Positions 34,174 to 46,852 are shown, counted from the first letter of the stretch. The stretch is 64,000 nucleotides of DNA from Lamellibrachia columna (GCA_963662155.1 OY759266.1:61712911-61776910); one strand, 5' to 3'. Program-made: numbers and translations. Notes: generated by a model not told the origin, from the sequence alone.

Positions 34174-35822
34174 ATGAACAATCTCACACATATTATTTGC
34201 AGTACCGATTTGTTGAGGTTTGTAGATAAAACAGTGAACACTAAATTTGCTTTAATTAATACCCGATCCGTCCGAAATAAGGCAGACTTTATCAAAGACT
34301 ACATTGTAGAACATCACATAGACATCGTCGCACTGACAGAGATCTGGCTCTCCCATGACGACAAAGCGGAAATCAATGTTCTGACGGCGGACAGCTACAA
34401 TCTTTGTCATCTGCCACGCAGGAACCGTCGCGGTGGTGGGGTCGGACTCCTATTCAAGTTAACCTTTAACATGATTTTCGAAACTCCGTTAACGCCTGAC
34501 ACCTTTGAAGGCCTGAGCGTTGCACTCCAGTGTCCGGAAACAAACAGCAACGTTCGTGTATATGTCATTTACCGTCCACCGTCGTCATCGCTGTCCCGTG
34601 ACTTCTTGGATGATTTTATGTGCTACTCTTAGTTCAGCCGCAACACACACGAATGAATCGATCATATCTGGTGACTTTAATGTTCACTGCGGTAACATCA
34701 ACTCAATCGGCGCGACGAATCTCGCTACTCTCATAGACAATGGCGGTTTTGTCCAGCACGTGACTAGTGCGACGCACATGAGTGGAAACACGCTCGATCT
34801 ACTGATCACACCCCGTGCGTCTACCCTACTCTCAACACCCGTAAGGCCGACTACTCACCTTACAGATCATCATGCACATTAGTGTAACCTTATTGTGTTA
34901 AAGCCTACACGCCTGACACGTCGAGTGTGTTATCGAAAGTACTCGTCGATCGACGAGCGACTACAACGCCGCCATCGCGACCATCGTGGACAACCACGCA
35001 CCGATTATCACGCGTGTCGTCACGGTTCGTCCGAAGACATCGTGGCACACGGAAGAGTTGTCTTGTGCGAAGCGTAACCTTCGTCGCGCCGATGGCGAAC
35101 GACGCGACTCGTTGTCCACCGACAACTAACCACCACGAAGGCCAGTCATTTCTGTACGGTGATACACAAAGTCGGACACAACATGAAGACAGTGTTCGGC
35201 GTCACCAACGTAGTGTTGGGCCGATCTACACCAGTTCAGTTGCCCGACTCACGCAATGACTTAGTCCTTGCTGAGACATTTCACCAGTTCTTCATTGACA
35301 AGATTTTTAATATACGTCGTGCCATTGACTTGCGCGCCGAGCCGAACACTTTCGATCGACAGCCGTCTGATGTAGGTCTACACCAACATGCGCAACTCTG
35401 TGAATTTACGCTGGCGACAACAGCAGACATCAGACGGATCGTTCTCCAGTCGTCTGCGAAATCCTGCGACCTCGACCAGATGTCGACGAGCTTGCTGAAA
35501 GGAAACATCGACCAACTCGCACCGATCCTGATATCATCAACACGGCGATCGCGACAGGTGTCGTACCGACATGAAGCACGTGTTAGTGTCACCTATACTC
35601 AAGACACGTGGCCTCGACGTGAACTCACTCGCCAACTACCGCCCAATATCAAACATAAGTCTTGTCTCGAAAACATTAGAACGTTATGTCGCCAACGAAC
35701 TGCGCCGTCACATTGGCGCCAACGGCCTCAACGACCGGTTCGAGACGCAGCACGGAGACGGCTGAGCGGTCACGAAGACATGACGCAGGCAACTGATTCA
35801 CGGCGTTTTGCTTGTACTATTA

Positions 35823-35876
35823 CTGTCCACTTGCCATCTGGGCCTTTGGCTTGGATGGCAAATCTTGTTAAATCTA
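35823..35876 (+). mobile_element. Short LINE 3'-tail fragment inside another LINE
   Basis: About 50 bp matching the 3' end of the LINE at 29669-31115 (CCACTTGCCATCTGGGCCTT ... TCTTGTTAA), lying immediately before LSAAFDTLDH of the L2-type LINE. It displaces the expected RT residues. Confidence 0.75.
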
Positions 35877-36358
35877 AGTGCAGCATTCGACACACTAGAC
35901 CACAGCATTCTACCGCTTCGACTTCGTGATATCGGACTAAGCCAGACAGTGTTTACATGGTTCAAATCATACCTCGCAGGCCGAACTAATGCAATAGAGA
36001 TACGCGAAGCAACTTCAGCGCCGATACTTACTCATCACGGTGTTCCGCAGGGCTCGGTTCTAGGTCCGATGCTATTCAACATGTACATTCGACGAATGCG
36101 TACGTGACATAAGACGCTGGCTGAACTGCAACCATCTCATACTCAACCAAACGAAAACAGAAGCCATCATGTTTCGTTCTACCACCGTCCGTTCGCCTCC
36201 TGCTATGTCCACTACCGACGTGTGTGGGTCCGCCGTATCACTGACGCCCACGGTTCGTCACATCGGCGTTATACTTGACAGCGGACTTGACATGTCAGCT
36301 CAAGTATCGAACGCTTGCCGTGCTGCTTATTTTAATTTATTTCGCATCGCTAAGATAT

Positions 36359-36440
36359 GAACAAGCCTTACCATCACAGCTTGCAACGAACAAGCCTTAC
36401 CATCACAGCTTGCAACGAACAAGCCTTACCATCACAGCAT
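36359..36440. repeat. 29-bp triplication in the L2-type LINE
   Basis: Three copies with period 29 (AACAAGCCTTACCATCACAG at 36360, 36389 and 36418), breaking the RT C-terminal frame. Confidence 0.92.
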
Positions 36441-37234
36441 GCAAGACTCTTGTTCACTCCCTCGTTACATCGCGGATCGACTACGGGAACGCTGTACTGT
36501 GTGGCATCTCCGACCGCCTCTTGCACCGTCTTGAGATGATTTAGCGGTCGGCGGCCAGAGTTGGTTTGCGGATTAGGCGGGCGTCCGGCGAAGCATGACG
36601 GCAGTGCTGCAACAACTCCACTGGTTGCCGGTCAAGTATCGCATTGAATACAGACTACTATTCCTTGTGTTTCGCGCCCTTCATGACCGGACGCCGGCGT
36701 ACCTCGCCTCGCCCATCACGCCGTACGTTCCGCGCCCTACGGTCTGCCGATCGCGCCCTACTCACCTTCCCTCGCCCCAACCTAGAGCATTACGGCCGCC
36801 GTTCATTCTCTCGTGCTGGGCCGACTCTATGGAACGCTTTACCGGAAGACCTACGTCTGACCGGCTGCATGGACACTTTTAAAGCGCGTCTTAAGACTCA
36901 CTATTTCAAACTTGCTTTTAATGTTTAGTTCTATATATACCACTCATATCATAGTATTTATTATTGACATTATTCTTAATTTTCTACTATTATACTAGTT
37001 TATTATTTTAATTATTTATTATTTTAATTATTTATTTATTATTTATTATTTTAATTATTTACTCATGCGTATGCTCTTGTATGTACATCGATAGTTTTAG
37101 CTTATCTTTGCTTAGTACATTTTTGCTTTAATGAAGTTTAATTTAGTCATTGTAAACATCATTGAACAGAGTTGTACTCTGGATATGAGTGTAAAAAATA
37201 AAGTGCATTATTATTATTATTTATTATTATTATG

Positions 37235-38970
37235 TTTCCCAGCATTTCAAATGTTCAGCATTCTTTGCAGCCATGAAGCGTTTTTAAGTTCTCGCACATA
37301 AAAAATGCGAGTTGTTTTTCTTGAAATCCTACTCCATAACTTGTATCTTTCCATTATGTTGTTTTTTCTTGTGGGTTCTTGTCGCCTTCTTCACTAGGAT
37401 GTTCTTATCTCTATATATTTCACGCTTCTCTGCAATGGAAGTGTTCTTCAAATACTGTATGCGTGCATGCTTTTCTCCTTTCCACACACTCTCCTGCTAC
37501 AATGGATGATAGATTGACGACCTGCTTTCTACGCCTGAACCAACCGCCAACAACATTCTGAGTGATTTAATTTGTTGTTTCTTTGAAGTCTAACCAGTGT
37601 CACTCCACTGGTCTATCACCAAGTTCCAATAGATGTTCAAAAGCTCCACCAATCTTCACCTGGAACTCTTGCCTTGTCTTTCTATTACAAAGCTTATCCA
37701 CATCGTACTTCTTGACTACTTTCCTGTGTGATCTTGAAATACAGGGTTCTATATCGGCGGTGACCAGGAAGTGATCTGAGCCAAGTTTTGCCGATCTGTA
37801 TGTCCTACAGTTCTTATGCTGGCCTTTAAGTTTCCTCTGGACAAGAATATAGTAAATTTGATTAATTAATGGTTCCTCCATCTGGTGAAATTCACGTCGC
37901 TCTCCCAGTGTTGGAATGTAATGACGTCATTACTTGAAACACGGTAATGATGACGTCATTAGTGGCACAAAACTGCAGTAGTTGTTATCCACTGTCGTTC
38001 GCACGGCCCAGTCCAAGGTTTCCAACAACTTCTGGCCAGGAAGAATGTTGGTCGTCACCCACTTTCACCATCTTTGTATTGAAATCTCCCTGAACCTGTA
38101 GTTCTTCACCCATTTGGACGACACTGATCTTTAACTGCAGCAGGCCCAGGAGTGTTTCGCACACCAGTTCTGGTTTTGACCCTGACACTAACCATCCTCA
38201 GATAAATGGCCTCAGACGAGAGGATTATTGCCACACCTTTTCTGTGGATTCCATCTTCTCTTCCAGAGTAAATAATCATGTTATCCATTTTGCTGAAATG
38301 CCACATCACTACGCCATTGTGATTTACCCGCAATGTTGATGTTGAATTTTTCCAGTTCCTCCAAGAGCAGATCAAGTTATCTTCCTGACATTGAAGGAAG
38401 TCTTCTTTGTGTTTATCTTCTGAATTTCTTCTCTTGATTTAGACAGCATATCCTCGACCGGGAACTCCCCATATATGCCACATTGCTGTCTAGCATGGCA
38501 TGCTTGGGACTAGAGTTCGTTTCCGTTGGTGTACTGACGTGATAATTATGTGTGTTGTGACCCCAGAGGGTCAAAGCTACATACGATGAGCACGCTCTAG
38601 GACATCCCAAAGTTACTAGTTTCTCATAGTTGGGACTGGATTAGTGAGTGTCGGAACATGTCCACGCAAAGGTGAATAATGCATACTACACCCGTGGGGC
38701 TCCAGTCTGCTCCCAGATACCTTAGCATGGGGCTGCATGATGCCCAGTATCCATGGTGCACCTCTGGGAGGTTAAGTTAGGGTCTTGTCTATAGAGCATG
38801 GGAGATTTGTGCAAAAGGGAGCTATAGCTGGTGGCTGCAGCTGAAAGCGAGAGTGTGAAGCGCATGCACTACAAACTGTTCACTACACTACAGCTCTAGA
38901 TGCGTCACACAGCCCTATGTACATGCCTTATGTACACACGCCATGCCACGCCACGAACCAAAACCGAGGA
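37235..38970 (-). mobile_element. RTE-like LINE 'R', endonuclease and leader (5' piece)
   Basis: Minus strand from 38640-38970 (leader shared with 3142-4060), then endonuclease remnants: NMIIYSGREDGIHRKGVAI (about 38280-38220), QGDFNTKMVKVGDD with VVGNLGLGRANDSG (about 38095-37985), NQIYYILVQRKLKG and LGSDHFLVTADIE (37865-37740), and linker RQEFQVKIGGAFEHLLELGD. Stops and frameshifts throughout. The L2-type LINE separates it from its own linker/RT. Confidence 0.82.
37919..37934. other. 16-bp perfect palindrome
   Basis: GTAATGACGTCATTAC, with a CRE-like centre. A near copy, AATGATGACGTCATTA, follows at 37947-37962. Within the decayed endonuclease. Confidence 0.9.
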
Positions 38971-39423
38971 ATACATAAATACATTTCCCCGCGGACTTTC
39001 GTAATATGACACCTGTACATCAACGTTTTCAATTTAACTTGTCACTAACTACTTAGAGAATCCGCAAATATTATCCATAATGCTTAATATGTTACCCTTA
39101 CAAATGCATACAAATGTTATTAACATTGTATGAATCAATGTATAACAGTATCAACGTATTTGCTTAGCTTAAAGGTACGGTAGGTGTTCGTAAAATATTT
39201 TTTTTATTATAAAATCGTGTTATTTAATGTAAATTATATATAAACTGTAACATATGCCGACCGGCCAAACGTGTCGAAATGAAGAAGACGCAATTTTTAA
39301 ATCGACGCTTCGACGCTTACAACACTCGACGTCGCTGACCCGTGCACTTCCCGAACAACTTTCGGCAAGTTCCGAGAAGGTCGCGACCCGAGGAGGCGGA
39401 GCTTGTATTATGTCAGCGCCTGT

Positions 39424-41662
39424 CACTGATAAGCAACATGGCTTCCATAGTAACATATTATGGTTCGTCAACGGAGTTGGAGGTACGTTATAGCACAACT
39501 TGTCGTAAATATTCCGTTTGTCACTGTATCTGAGAAATTACCTTCGTTTGAGATTTGTTTCATTTCAATGATTGTTATCAACCGTCAAAAAGCATTTTAT
39601 ATTATTCGTACATTTGATTTGTCCGATTATAATTTATGTTCGTCTCGAGCGTGCCGTTGGCGTTGCCTATTACCTATATCGTATTACTAGCGTAATTAGG
39701 GACCTACATGTAATCATCTAATACCAGAAAAGACGTACGTGTAAGGCCTGTTTCGTGTATACGGTCTATCGGTTAAACCATATATAATAAGTGTCTATAA
39801 TTATGTCGTAATAGTTTTTGAAGTTGTTGACATCATTTTGGTTTGCATGCATTCGTTTTCGGTTCCCATTTCGCGGAATAAGACTGGCGATTCTTTCGCG
39901 CACTGTTATAAAATAAAAGTAAATAAGACAGCACATTTTATTTTCTTGAGTGCCACGATCTTCTGTGAAAACTTGCATTTGTGTGTCCCACCACGGTAAA
40001 CTTTTCTTTGTTTATAATGTAGCAAACAATGTCAATAATTGTTTTCTAAAGTGGTGATAAAATGTATGTCATAAACTGTATTGGTTATAAACGCAAATTT
40101 AGCAACATCACATCCTTTGACCCACAGAGTTTCAATGGTTCTGAGGAAAGAAATGCAGGAAGAGAAAGAGGTGGCATGAAAAGAAGGGGTGCATGAAGAG
40201 GAAGTGGTGCAAAAAGAGGGCAGAGTGCATCGAGAGGAATGGGTGGCAGGACGCGTCGACGTGGCAGAGCAAGTCTAGTTACATTGAACAGAGAAGACTG
40301 TGCACGCATGAGGAAACGGAGAAGCCAGAAAAAGGAGAGACTACAGGTAAAATTGTATTTATATGGAATTACACAATTGTAGTAACAAAAATGCAGCTGA
40401 TAAGGGTCTCTATATTATTGTTTAGCATCATTTGTGGTATTTTTATGCATGCAATAAACTGCAGTGACATAAATTATATCAAATTAATTATGAAGTGTAA
40501 TAACTGAAAATTATATGTACCCAGTACAACTTAATTTTTACTTCATCACCCTAATTAAGGATTTAATTCATTAGCATAACATATTACACTTACATCTAAC
40601 AAGGTAGGAGACAGATGCTTTAACATTATTAAATGAAGTTAAGTGTCATTATGTGGAATGAATTGTACAGTATTACTGTGACATGGATCTAGCACAATGC
40701 ATTCTATATGTACCGGTATACATAAATATGAACTTTGTGTCATCTACATGACACCTATTTGATAAATATCTACACAATAGATGTAGCCAGATTACATTGA
40801 CTGAACTTAAGCTGTCTGTATTGTACAAAGGTTAAGGGTGATGGAGATCATTTACATGATGTGGACCCCTGCATGACATTAATTTGTTATTTTAACAATA
40901 CTACATGACATCTGTATGTCACATAGATGACAAATGCATATTTGATAATATAATGCATATAATTACAGCCCCAATCACTCAGTGATAGGTAGTAATAGTA
41001 AAAATACAGGAAACAATATGTAGAAAAATACAGGAAACAATATGTAGAATAGTTGTCACATAGTTTACCTAGTGACAAGATGATAATACAAATTATAACA
41101 AACACATTATACTGATCACAATGAACACTCTTAATGACTCTGACCCTGTTTAATAGCATTATATCTCTGGCACAGAATATGCTGTTGAGTGTTTGACCTA
41201 TATCTTACTTTCATATCAACATTATTTGCAACTGTTACAACAAATCAGACCTACAATGAATATAATATTCTCATAATATAATATACATGGCATCTTGTAG
41301 CAGTACAATTATTATGTATATATGTATGTATTCATGTAACCACACACATGCATAATCACCTGTCATTTTATGCAAACAGTACAGTTAAAATGCCTAAAAT
41401 TTAATGATAATTATATATTTTCTACAGGAAATGGATTTACTGGTACTCGACCCTACAGTATTGACAATGGTGGGACGTTACAGACCTGACGTGAATGGTG
41501 TGCCAGCATGAGGGGACAATGATGCTATGCGGCATAAGCATACCACCAGTTTGTTCTGTGGCGACATGGCAAGCTGGGAATAGGTAACCGCCGTGTACTA
41601 AGCTATTGGGTGTGGCAAATTTCCAAGTGAAAATGGACAATACACTGGGTTCAAAATTCATA
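39424..41662 (+). pseudogene. Broken gene with a P2X7-C-terminal-like domain
   Basis: Three exon-like pieces. (i) 39439-39483: MASIVTYYGSSTELE ending at donor GAG|GTACGT. (ii) About 40129-40348 after CCCACAG: SFNGSEERNAGRERGG, a TGA stop after KRRGA, then a basic RGMGGRTRRRGRASL region ending CAG|GTAAAA. (iii) 41428-41662 after TTTCTACAG: AYHQFVLWRHGKLGIGNRR (about 41538-41595) and NGQYTGFK in different frames. Piece iii matches the conserved AYRQF...GxLGxGNRR...GxYxGF pattern of the zinc-binding C-terminal domain of P2X7 receptors, which many invertebrates carry in separate intracellular proteins. Internal stops and frame changes argue for a pseudogene. Linking pieces i and ii to iii is inference. 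Confidence 0.5.
40500..41420. other. AT-rich stretch without recognised feature
   Basis: No coding, tRNA or transposon signature was recognised; a 31-bp direct duplication of an ACAGGAAACAATATGTAGAA-containing sequence occurs at about 41005-41048. Confidence 0.5.
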
Positions 41663-41914
41663 GATTAGGTTAAGTCATTACTTGTTAAACATGAATGCAC
41701 ATTCATATGCTTTGTGAAAAATTATCCAGACATTATAAAGTTACCCAAGACAGTTTTGAAACCACAGTGTTTTCATAATTTTTTTTACTTTTGAATTGTT
41801 TGATATTACACAACCAATACACAGGTTAAATGGCACGTTGGTTACCTGTTCCTACCTTGCTTCTCTCCGTTACACTGGGAACTAATGTCAACGACATGGT
41901 TAAGTCTTTGTAAA

Positions 41915-44900
41915 TCAAGTACGATGCCTGGCAACTAGCTCAGATGTTGGTGGAGCAGGCACTGTTGCGATGTTGGGTGCAATGTTTCTGGGATTGTCAG
42001 GCTTGATGCCACGATTCCTGGCTTTGGGCAATTCATCCTCTATGCAGGCACAGATGATTGTCTCCTGCAGGCTGACAATGTACTCATAATGTTTCAGTTG
42101 CCCCTCTTGCACAATTGTCCAGTTTTTCCCTCTTTTGTTGAATACCTTGTGGTAACTGTAAATTAAAAAACAAACTTAATGATGTGTTATACAACAATTA
42201 ATAACTCTTGTTAGGCAGGATGGCATTTGCAAGACATTCTCCATTCCACATGCTGGTGCTATGTACTGTTTCAGTGTAAACAGCTAAATGATTTAACACA
42301 AATGTAATGTTATTGAAAATACTGGATATGAATGCATATGCATAACATGATATACACATGCTGTTTTTATTTTGCACTGTATTACTGGTTGTGTATTGCA
42401 ATGCAATAAACCTCCCATTGGAAATATTAACATGTGAATGATGTTTCTTTCTTTGTGTAAACAGCCATCTGAAACATTGTTTTAATCACCATGTAGTCTT
42501 CTTTACAAAATACTAACTAACCCAAGGGGCTAAGTAAAAACATAATCTGTGATAATCGCTATTTGTGCTGTACCGGTAATGGAATGTCATTGTTGTGTCT
42601 AACAACAATGTATACAAGCTATGCTTACATAGTGTGCCTTTTGCTGGTTGTCTTCAGTGGCAAATCTTTGTGCTTCTTCTATTGCTGCGAGGAAATTTCG
42701 TGCCTGATACACTGGGAAGCTGCAATAGATAAGTTTTAACTGTTATGTTTCATAAGCATGATCCAGTTGCCAACTCCACCGCTGGTGGACTTTGGAGCAC
42801 ACACTGTGAACATGGACATTCGAGCTAAGTTTGTTATCAAGATGGACACCTAGGTATTTGTACTGACTGATCTGGGCAATTTCTTCACCATGGATAACAA
42901 CAAGCAAGTGATCGGCAACAATACATTTAGCATCAAAAATCATCTCTTGAGTCTTACTAACATTGAGTTTGAGGTGGTTGTTGTCACACCAATGTACAAA
43001 GCTTTCAATTTCAGAAGTGTACATACTGATGTCAGAATCAGCATGTAACAGACTAAGAATAGCCGAATCATCAGAAAATTTTATTATGTAGTTGTTAGTA
43101 CTGCTGCTGGTACAGTCATTTGTATATAGAAAGTACAAAATCGGCAAACTGACACAACCTTGGGGTGCACCGATATTTGTTACCACAGTTTAGGAAAGAG
43201 TCTGATTTACTTTAACAAGCTGCACTATGTCTGTTAGAAAAGAATGATACCACTTGATGATATATGGAATGACATTCATTTGTTTCAGCTTACTGAGCAG
43301 GGTGTGAGGTTGGATAAGGTTGAACGTCGAGCTAAAGTCTATAAACAATAGTCTAACATAAGCCTTGGGCTTGTCTAAGTGTTTCAAAATTAAATGGACA
43401 ACAGTGTTGACAGCATCATATGTTCCTCTGCCCTGCCTGTAGGCATATTGGAATGGGTCAAGATAGTCCTGAACGTCTAACCTCAGTTTACAAGCCACTA
43501 AGCATTCCAAACATTTCATGACAATTGATGTAAGTGCAACGGGTCTGTAATCATTGTTTTCTTTTGGTCAAATTATCTTTGGTACAGAAGTAATATATGA
43601 GGTTTTCCAGAGTATTGGTACCCTGTGGCTATCGACCAAAAGTTGGAATATGGGGCACCAAGCTGGTGCCAGCTCCTCAGCAAATGTTTTAAATAAAAAA
43701 GCTGGAATGCCATCAGGACCAGTTGCTTTTCTACTACATACGTGTTGGAAGACTTTAGTAACAACATCTACATCAATTTCAAGCCTATCGGCATTACTGA
43801 CAAACACATCGCTGAGCACAGAATCACATCTACTGGAAGAGTCCTGAGTATCAAAACGTCTGTAAAAATCATTCATTTCATCAGCAAAAGCCTGTTCATT
43901 TGTATATCTAGTTCTTTGCATTTATAATACAAGTTGAAACACTAAAACAAAACAAACAATAAATAAACATGATTACAGATAACCAAAGTGTTTGGTCACC
44001 TTTACTTTTTTGTTAGTGACACTTGAGAAGCCACTTTCAAAGCTGACTCAACCACTTGTCTAAGCCAGCTAAATGCCATGTCTAAACCAGAGTGGGTTGA
44101 CGGCTCCAGTTATATGGTTATTAAATCAATAAATATTATCACTTAATATTGTGTCAAAATATAATTATTTTTTTTAATCATAAAAATTTATTGTGCTCAA
44201 GTATCAGTGAAAATGTGCAAGAATGTATCTTTGTATTTAATATATGGTATTTGAATAACACAATGTTGTTACTACATTTCTCTGTGACTTTCTTAGGCAA
44301 TTTTGTGACTTTATTTTCATTACTTTTTTCATGTAGCTTTATTTCCACTCACTATCCCTACATGTATATCAACATAGACAAATATTTAGTTGTATATGTA
44401 ACATACCTTAACCTTTCATTAAATAACTATTTTATTTGCATATTTTATGCCCCATGTTACAGGGGCCTACTTTCCATTTAGTGATGTGCCCATCAAATTG
44501 ACGTTGGATGGTAGCAGTGTGCATGCATGTAATGGGTTGTCCATAGTACAATCAAATAATTTATTTCCTAAATATGTGATGAGTACCCATAATTGATAAT
44601 GTTTATACTGTTTATATTCTATACTGTAGTTAAAGTTTATATAGTATATAAAATGTTATTCGCTTTGATTACCATTTGCTTTCTGGTTGCTTATCTGGTC
44701 AAATGCTGGTTTTTTGTCTGACATAGTTATATGAACATCTGTCCACATGTCCACCAGGAGGGCTGGTATATTACTGCCAGTCTCGGATGGTTTTACATTA
44801 CAACCCACTTGGAGGCATTATGTTTAACAATGAGACAATGGATGTGTCAATGAGGCAGGGCAATACACAACACCATAGAACCTGATAACAGATTGAACTG

Positions 44901-46562
44901 ATGCTTATCTGTATGCACTGATGGGACAGCAGTGACTCACTGAAGCGTCCAGTGTTGTTAAAACAATGATTGCCTTTTAACTTAAAACAACCATTCTTCC
45001 ATAACCGTTCTTCTTTCCACATCTTTAGATGATCATTTACGTGTTTGTTCATATTATGATGTAACTTTTTCAATTTGCTACATTTCAATGGGCCAATTCT
45101 TTCCCACCATAATTTATCCAAGTATGAGCATGAAATAGGGCCACACTTAAATGCCTTGCATTTCTTGGACAATGACAAATGTACGTAATTTCATTGAAGT
45201 GAGTACCAATGTTTTGCTGACATATTAGACATAGAATAACCAGCAAGGTAAACTGTGCATAGCCTTGGTGCCTGACAACTACTTAGTGTACATTATTCAT
45301 CAGGCATTTTGTATAACAAAATATGCATCCGAAAAGTGGAGGGTAGAAGGGAGTGGAGAAGAAGAAGACCGAGACTGAGATGGGAGGACTGCGTGAAGAG
45401 AGATTTAGTGGGAGGGGAATGGAGAATGAGGGTGAGGGATAGAGGGGAGTGGAGACAATTGGTGGAGACGGTAGTAAAACGGGACTAGTTATGAAGAAGG
45501 GGGAAAATAATCATCAACCAATATCAGAGCCAACCTCACCCGGACTACAGGGAAAAAGAGGAGAGCAACAACAATAACTAGTCTAAGCACATGGGTGAGT
45601 TTTTGCTACACTAAGCCTATGGCATGGAGATTATCAACATGCTACATATGCAACATGCAGGCACTATATTTTATATGGGTGTGTGCGTGCGCACGGCTAC
45701 AACAAATCAAATGGTGTCCTCGACAAGACCTGAAGCGGAAGTACTCGGTACACGAGTAAATTTTTAAAAATACTCGTACTCATATAACTTATGAGTTATG
45801 TGTCAGGTACTCGTATTCATACTCAATGTACGCAGCATTTATGAGTACATATGTGTACTTTTCAATATATACTGTGAAAACTAATTTATTTGTAGTTAAC
45901 GAAATGAAACTTTCCTGAAGTATTTCAATGTTCAATTATTTTTTTAAATACTTTGTTTTTTTCTGATTGATTACTCCCCGTTTGGCTTTGGCTTGGCCTT
46001 GGGCCTTGCCATTCCTACACATAGCACACCCCCTTTTTTCCAATAGCCATGACTATGATACCAAAAAAAGACAACATACAGCAACTTTTCCCAGTAAGAA
46101 ACACCCTGTTAAGCAAACAGTTGTTTAATTTAATTTAATTTATATTGTTGTAGCCTGTCGGGTTGCGTCGGTAGGATCGTAACGTTAGTTCCGTTACTTA
46201 GTTCCGTTACTTTACATTCCTCTCACATACACACGTTCATGAACGAATTACACATAAACCCACATTCTGGAAACAACTTAACTGGTGTTAAAACTGAATT
46301 GTGTGAAGGCACCACATGCGACCTAGGCCAGGGCCGGGGCTCCGGTCCGGATATCGATCCGATGGCGATGCTGATACTCGCGCTAGGCCTAGGATAGTAA
46401 TAAGAAAATGTACTAACGTGTCGAATAGAATGTCTGCCACATCACTGTCTTTCATTTTAAAGACAGTCTTCAGGTGATCCCAACGTCCCTTTTGGTTTTT
46501 TAGTGTCACTCGTGTTGCTAATCTCGCTTTATCCAACTCCTTTTTCCTCCTCGTCGTCGCCT
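41915..46562 (-). CDS. Uncharacterised three-exon gene (candidate)
   Basis: Three minus-strand blocks splice plausibly. Exon 1, 46562-46418: RRKKELDKARLATRVTL, KGRWDHLKTVFKMKDSD, ADILFDT; donor GTTAGT, phase 2. Exon 2, 42719-42629: acceptor CTATTGCAG, FPVYQARNFLAAIEEAQRF; donor GTAAGC, phase 0. Exon 3: KRGKNWTIVQEGQLKHYEYI, then PDNPRNIAPNIATVPAPPTS and a stop at 41915. Exon 3 joins in frame only if the acceptor is CACAAG|GTATTC (42144), not the stronger TTTACAG|TTACC (42155). No in-frame ATG is seen; the ATG at 46575 is in another frame. I recall similar KAR-ATR and PxPPTxE blocks in uncharacterised multi-copy invertebrate and fish proteins; function unknown. Intron 1 carries a LINE. Confidence 0.5.
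42743..43925 (-). mobile_element. CR1/Rex-like LINE in intron 1 of the uncharacterised gene
   Basis: Minus-strand RT with few disruptions: VCSRKATGPDGIPAFLFKTF, WCPIFQLLVDSHRVPILWKT (43921-43568), YRQGRGTYDAVNTVVHLIL, VRLLFIDFSSTFNLIQPHTL, NIGAPQGCVSLPILYFLYTN, IKFSDDSAILSLL (catalytic FADD replaced by FSDD), LKLNVSKTQEMIFD and ISQYKYLGVHLDNKLS. Truncated at both ends, with frame changes near 43560 and 43188. Confidence 0.85.
43926..45300. other. AT-rich region without confident gene
   Basis: A 126-codon minus-strand ORF (45178-44798) with a basic, Cys- and Trp-containing sequence has no recognised family. Nothing else was recognised. Confidence 0.4.
45320..45530 (+). mobile_element. LINE C-terminal fragment
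   Basis: RRPRLRWEDCVKRDLVGG and VRDRGEWRQLVETVVKRD then a stop (45325-45488) match the RPRxRWxD...DRxxWR signature at the C-terminus of many RTE/jockey-type ORF2 proteins. Only about 55 codons remain. Confidence 0.65.
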
Positions 46563-46852
46563 GTCACTGTCAGCCATGTTGCCCGAATGTCAACAAACTC
46601 TGAGCAAGTCGCCGGTGCGCGCGCGTCGATCCCGCGATCTCATTAACGTTCGGCAAAGCAAGCTTCGCCTAGCTCCGCCCCTGTGGTTTCGCGCCATAAA
46701 CACTATACGCAACTTTTTGTAACGAAACAATAACAATGCAAACATATGTATTTGGCTTATTAAACGCATTTTGGCGGGCAGCATAATTTACAAATGTTTA
46801 TTCTAGTACCAAGAACATTATATTATTAAATCAGCAACAAATGCAGTACCTT

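Larger units (their letters stand above)
33490..37232 (+). mobile_element. L2/CR1-type LINE, nested in LINE R
   Basis: Endonuclease from about 34230: FALINTRSVRNKADFIKDY, VALTEIWLSHDD, RRGGGVGLLFK, SGDFNVHCG (34667-34692) and LTDHHAH. RT: SLANYRPISNISLVSKTLER (35617-35676), LSAAFDTLDHSIL (35874-35912), GVPQGSVLGPMLFNMYI (36041-36091), WLNCNHLILNQTKTEAIMF, VTSRIDYGNAVLCG. The C-terminus has LHWLPVKYRIEYRLLFLVF and FSRAGPTLWNALPEDLR, ending KTHYFKLAFNV at 36928. 3' UTR and (ATT)n tail to 37232. Many frameshifts. Its 5' part includes a 33-bp repeat. Confidence 0.87.

Noticed and set aside
33888..34295. Minus-strand Cys/Leu-rich repeat ORFs
   Set aside because: Antisense of the 33-bp repeat at the start of the L2-type LINE.
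45700..45870. ACTCGTACTCAT-rich stretch as a second hAT end
   Set aside because: Motifs resemble hAT subterminal repeats, but no terminal CAGGGTTG pair or target duplication could be found.
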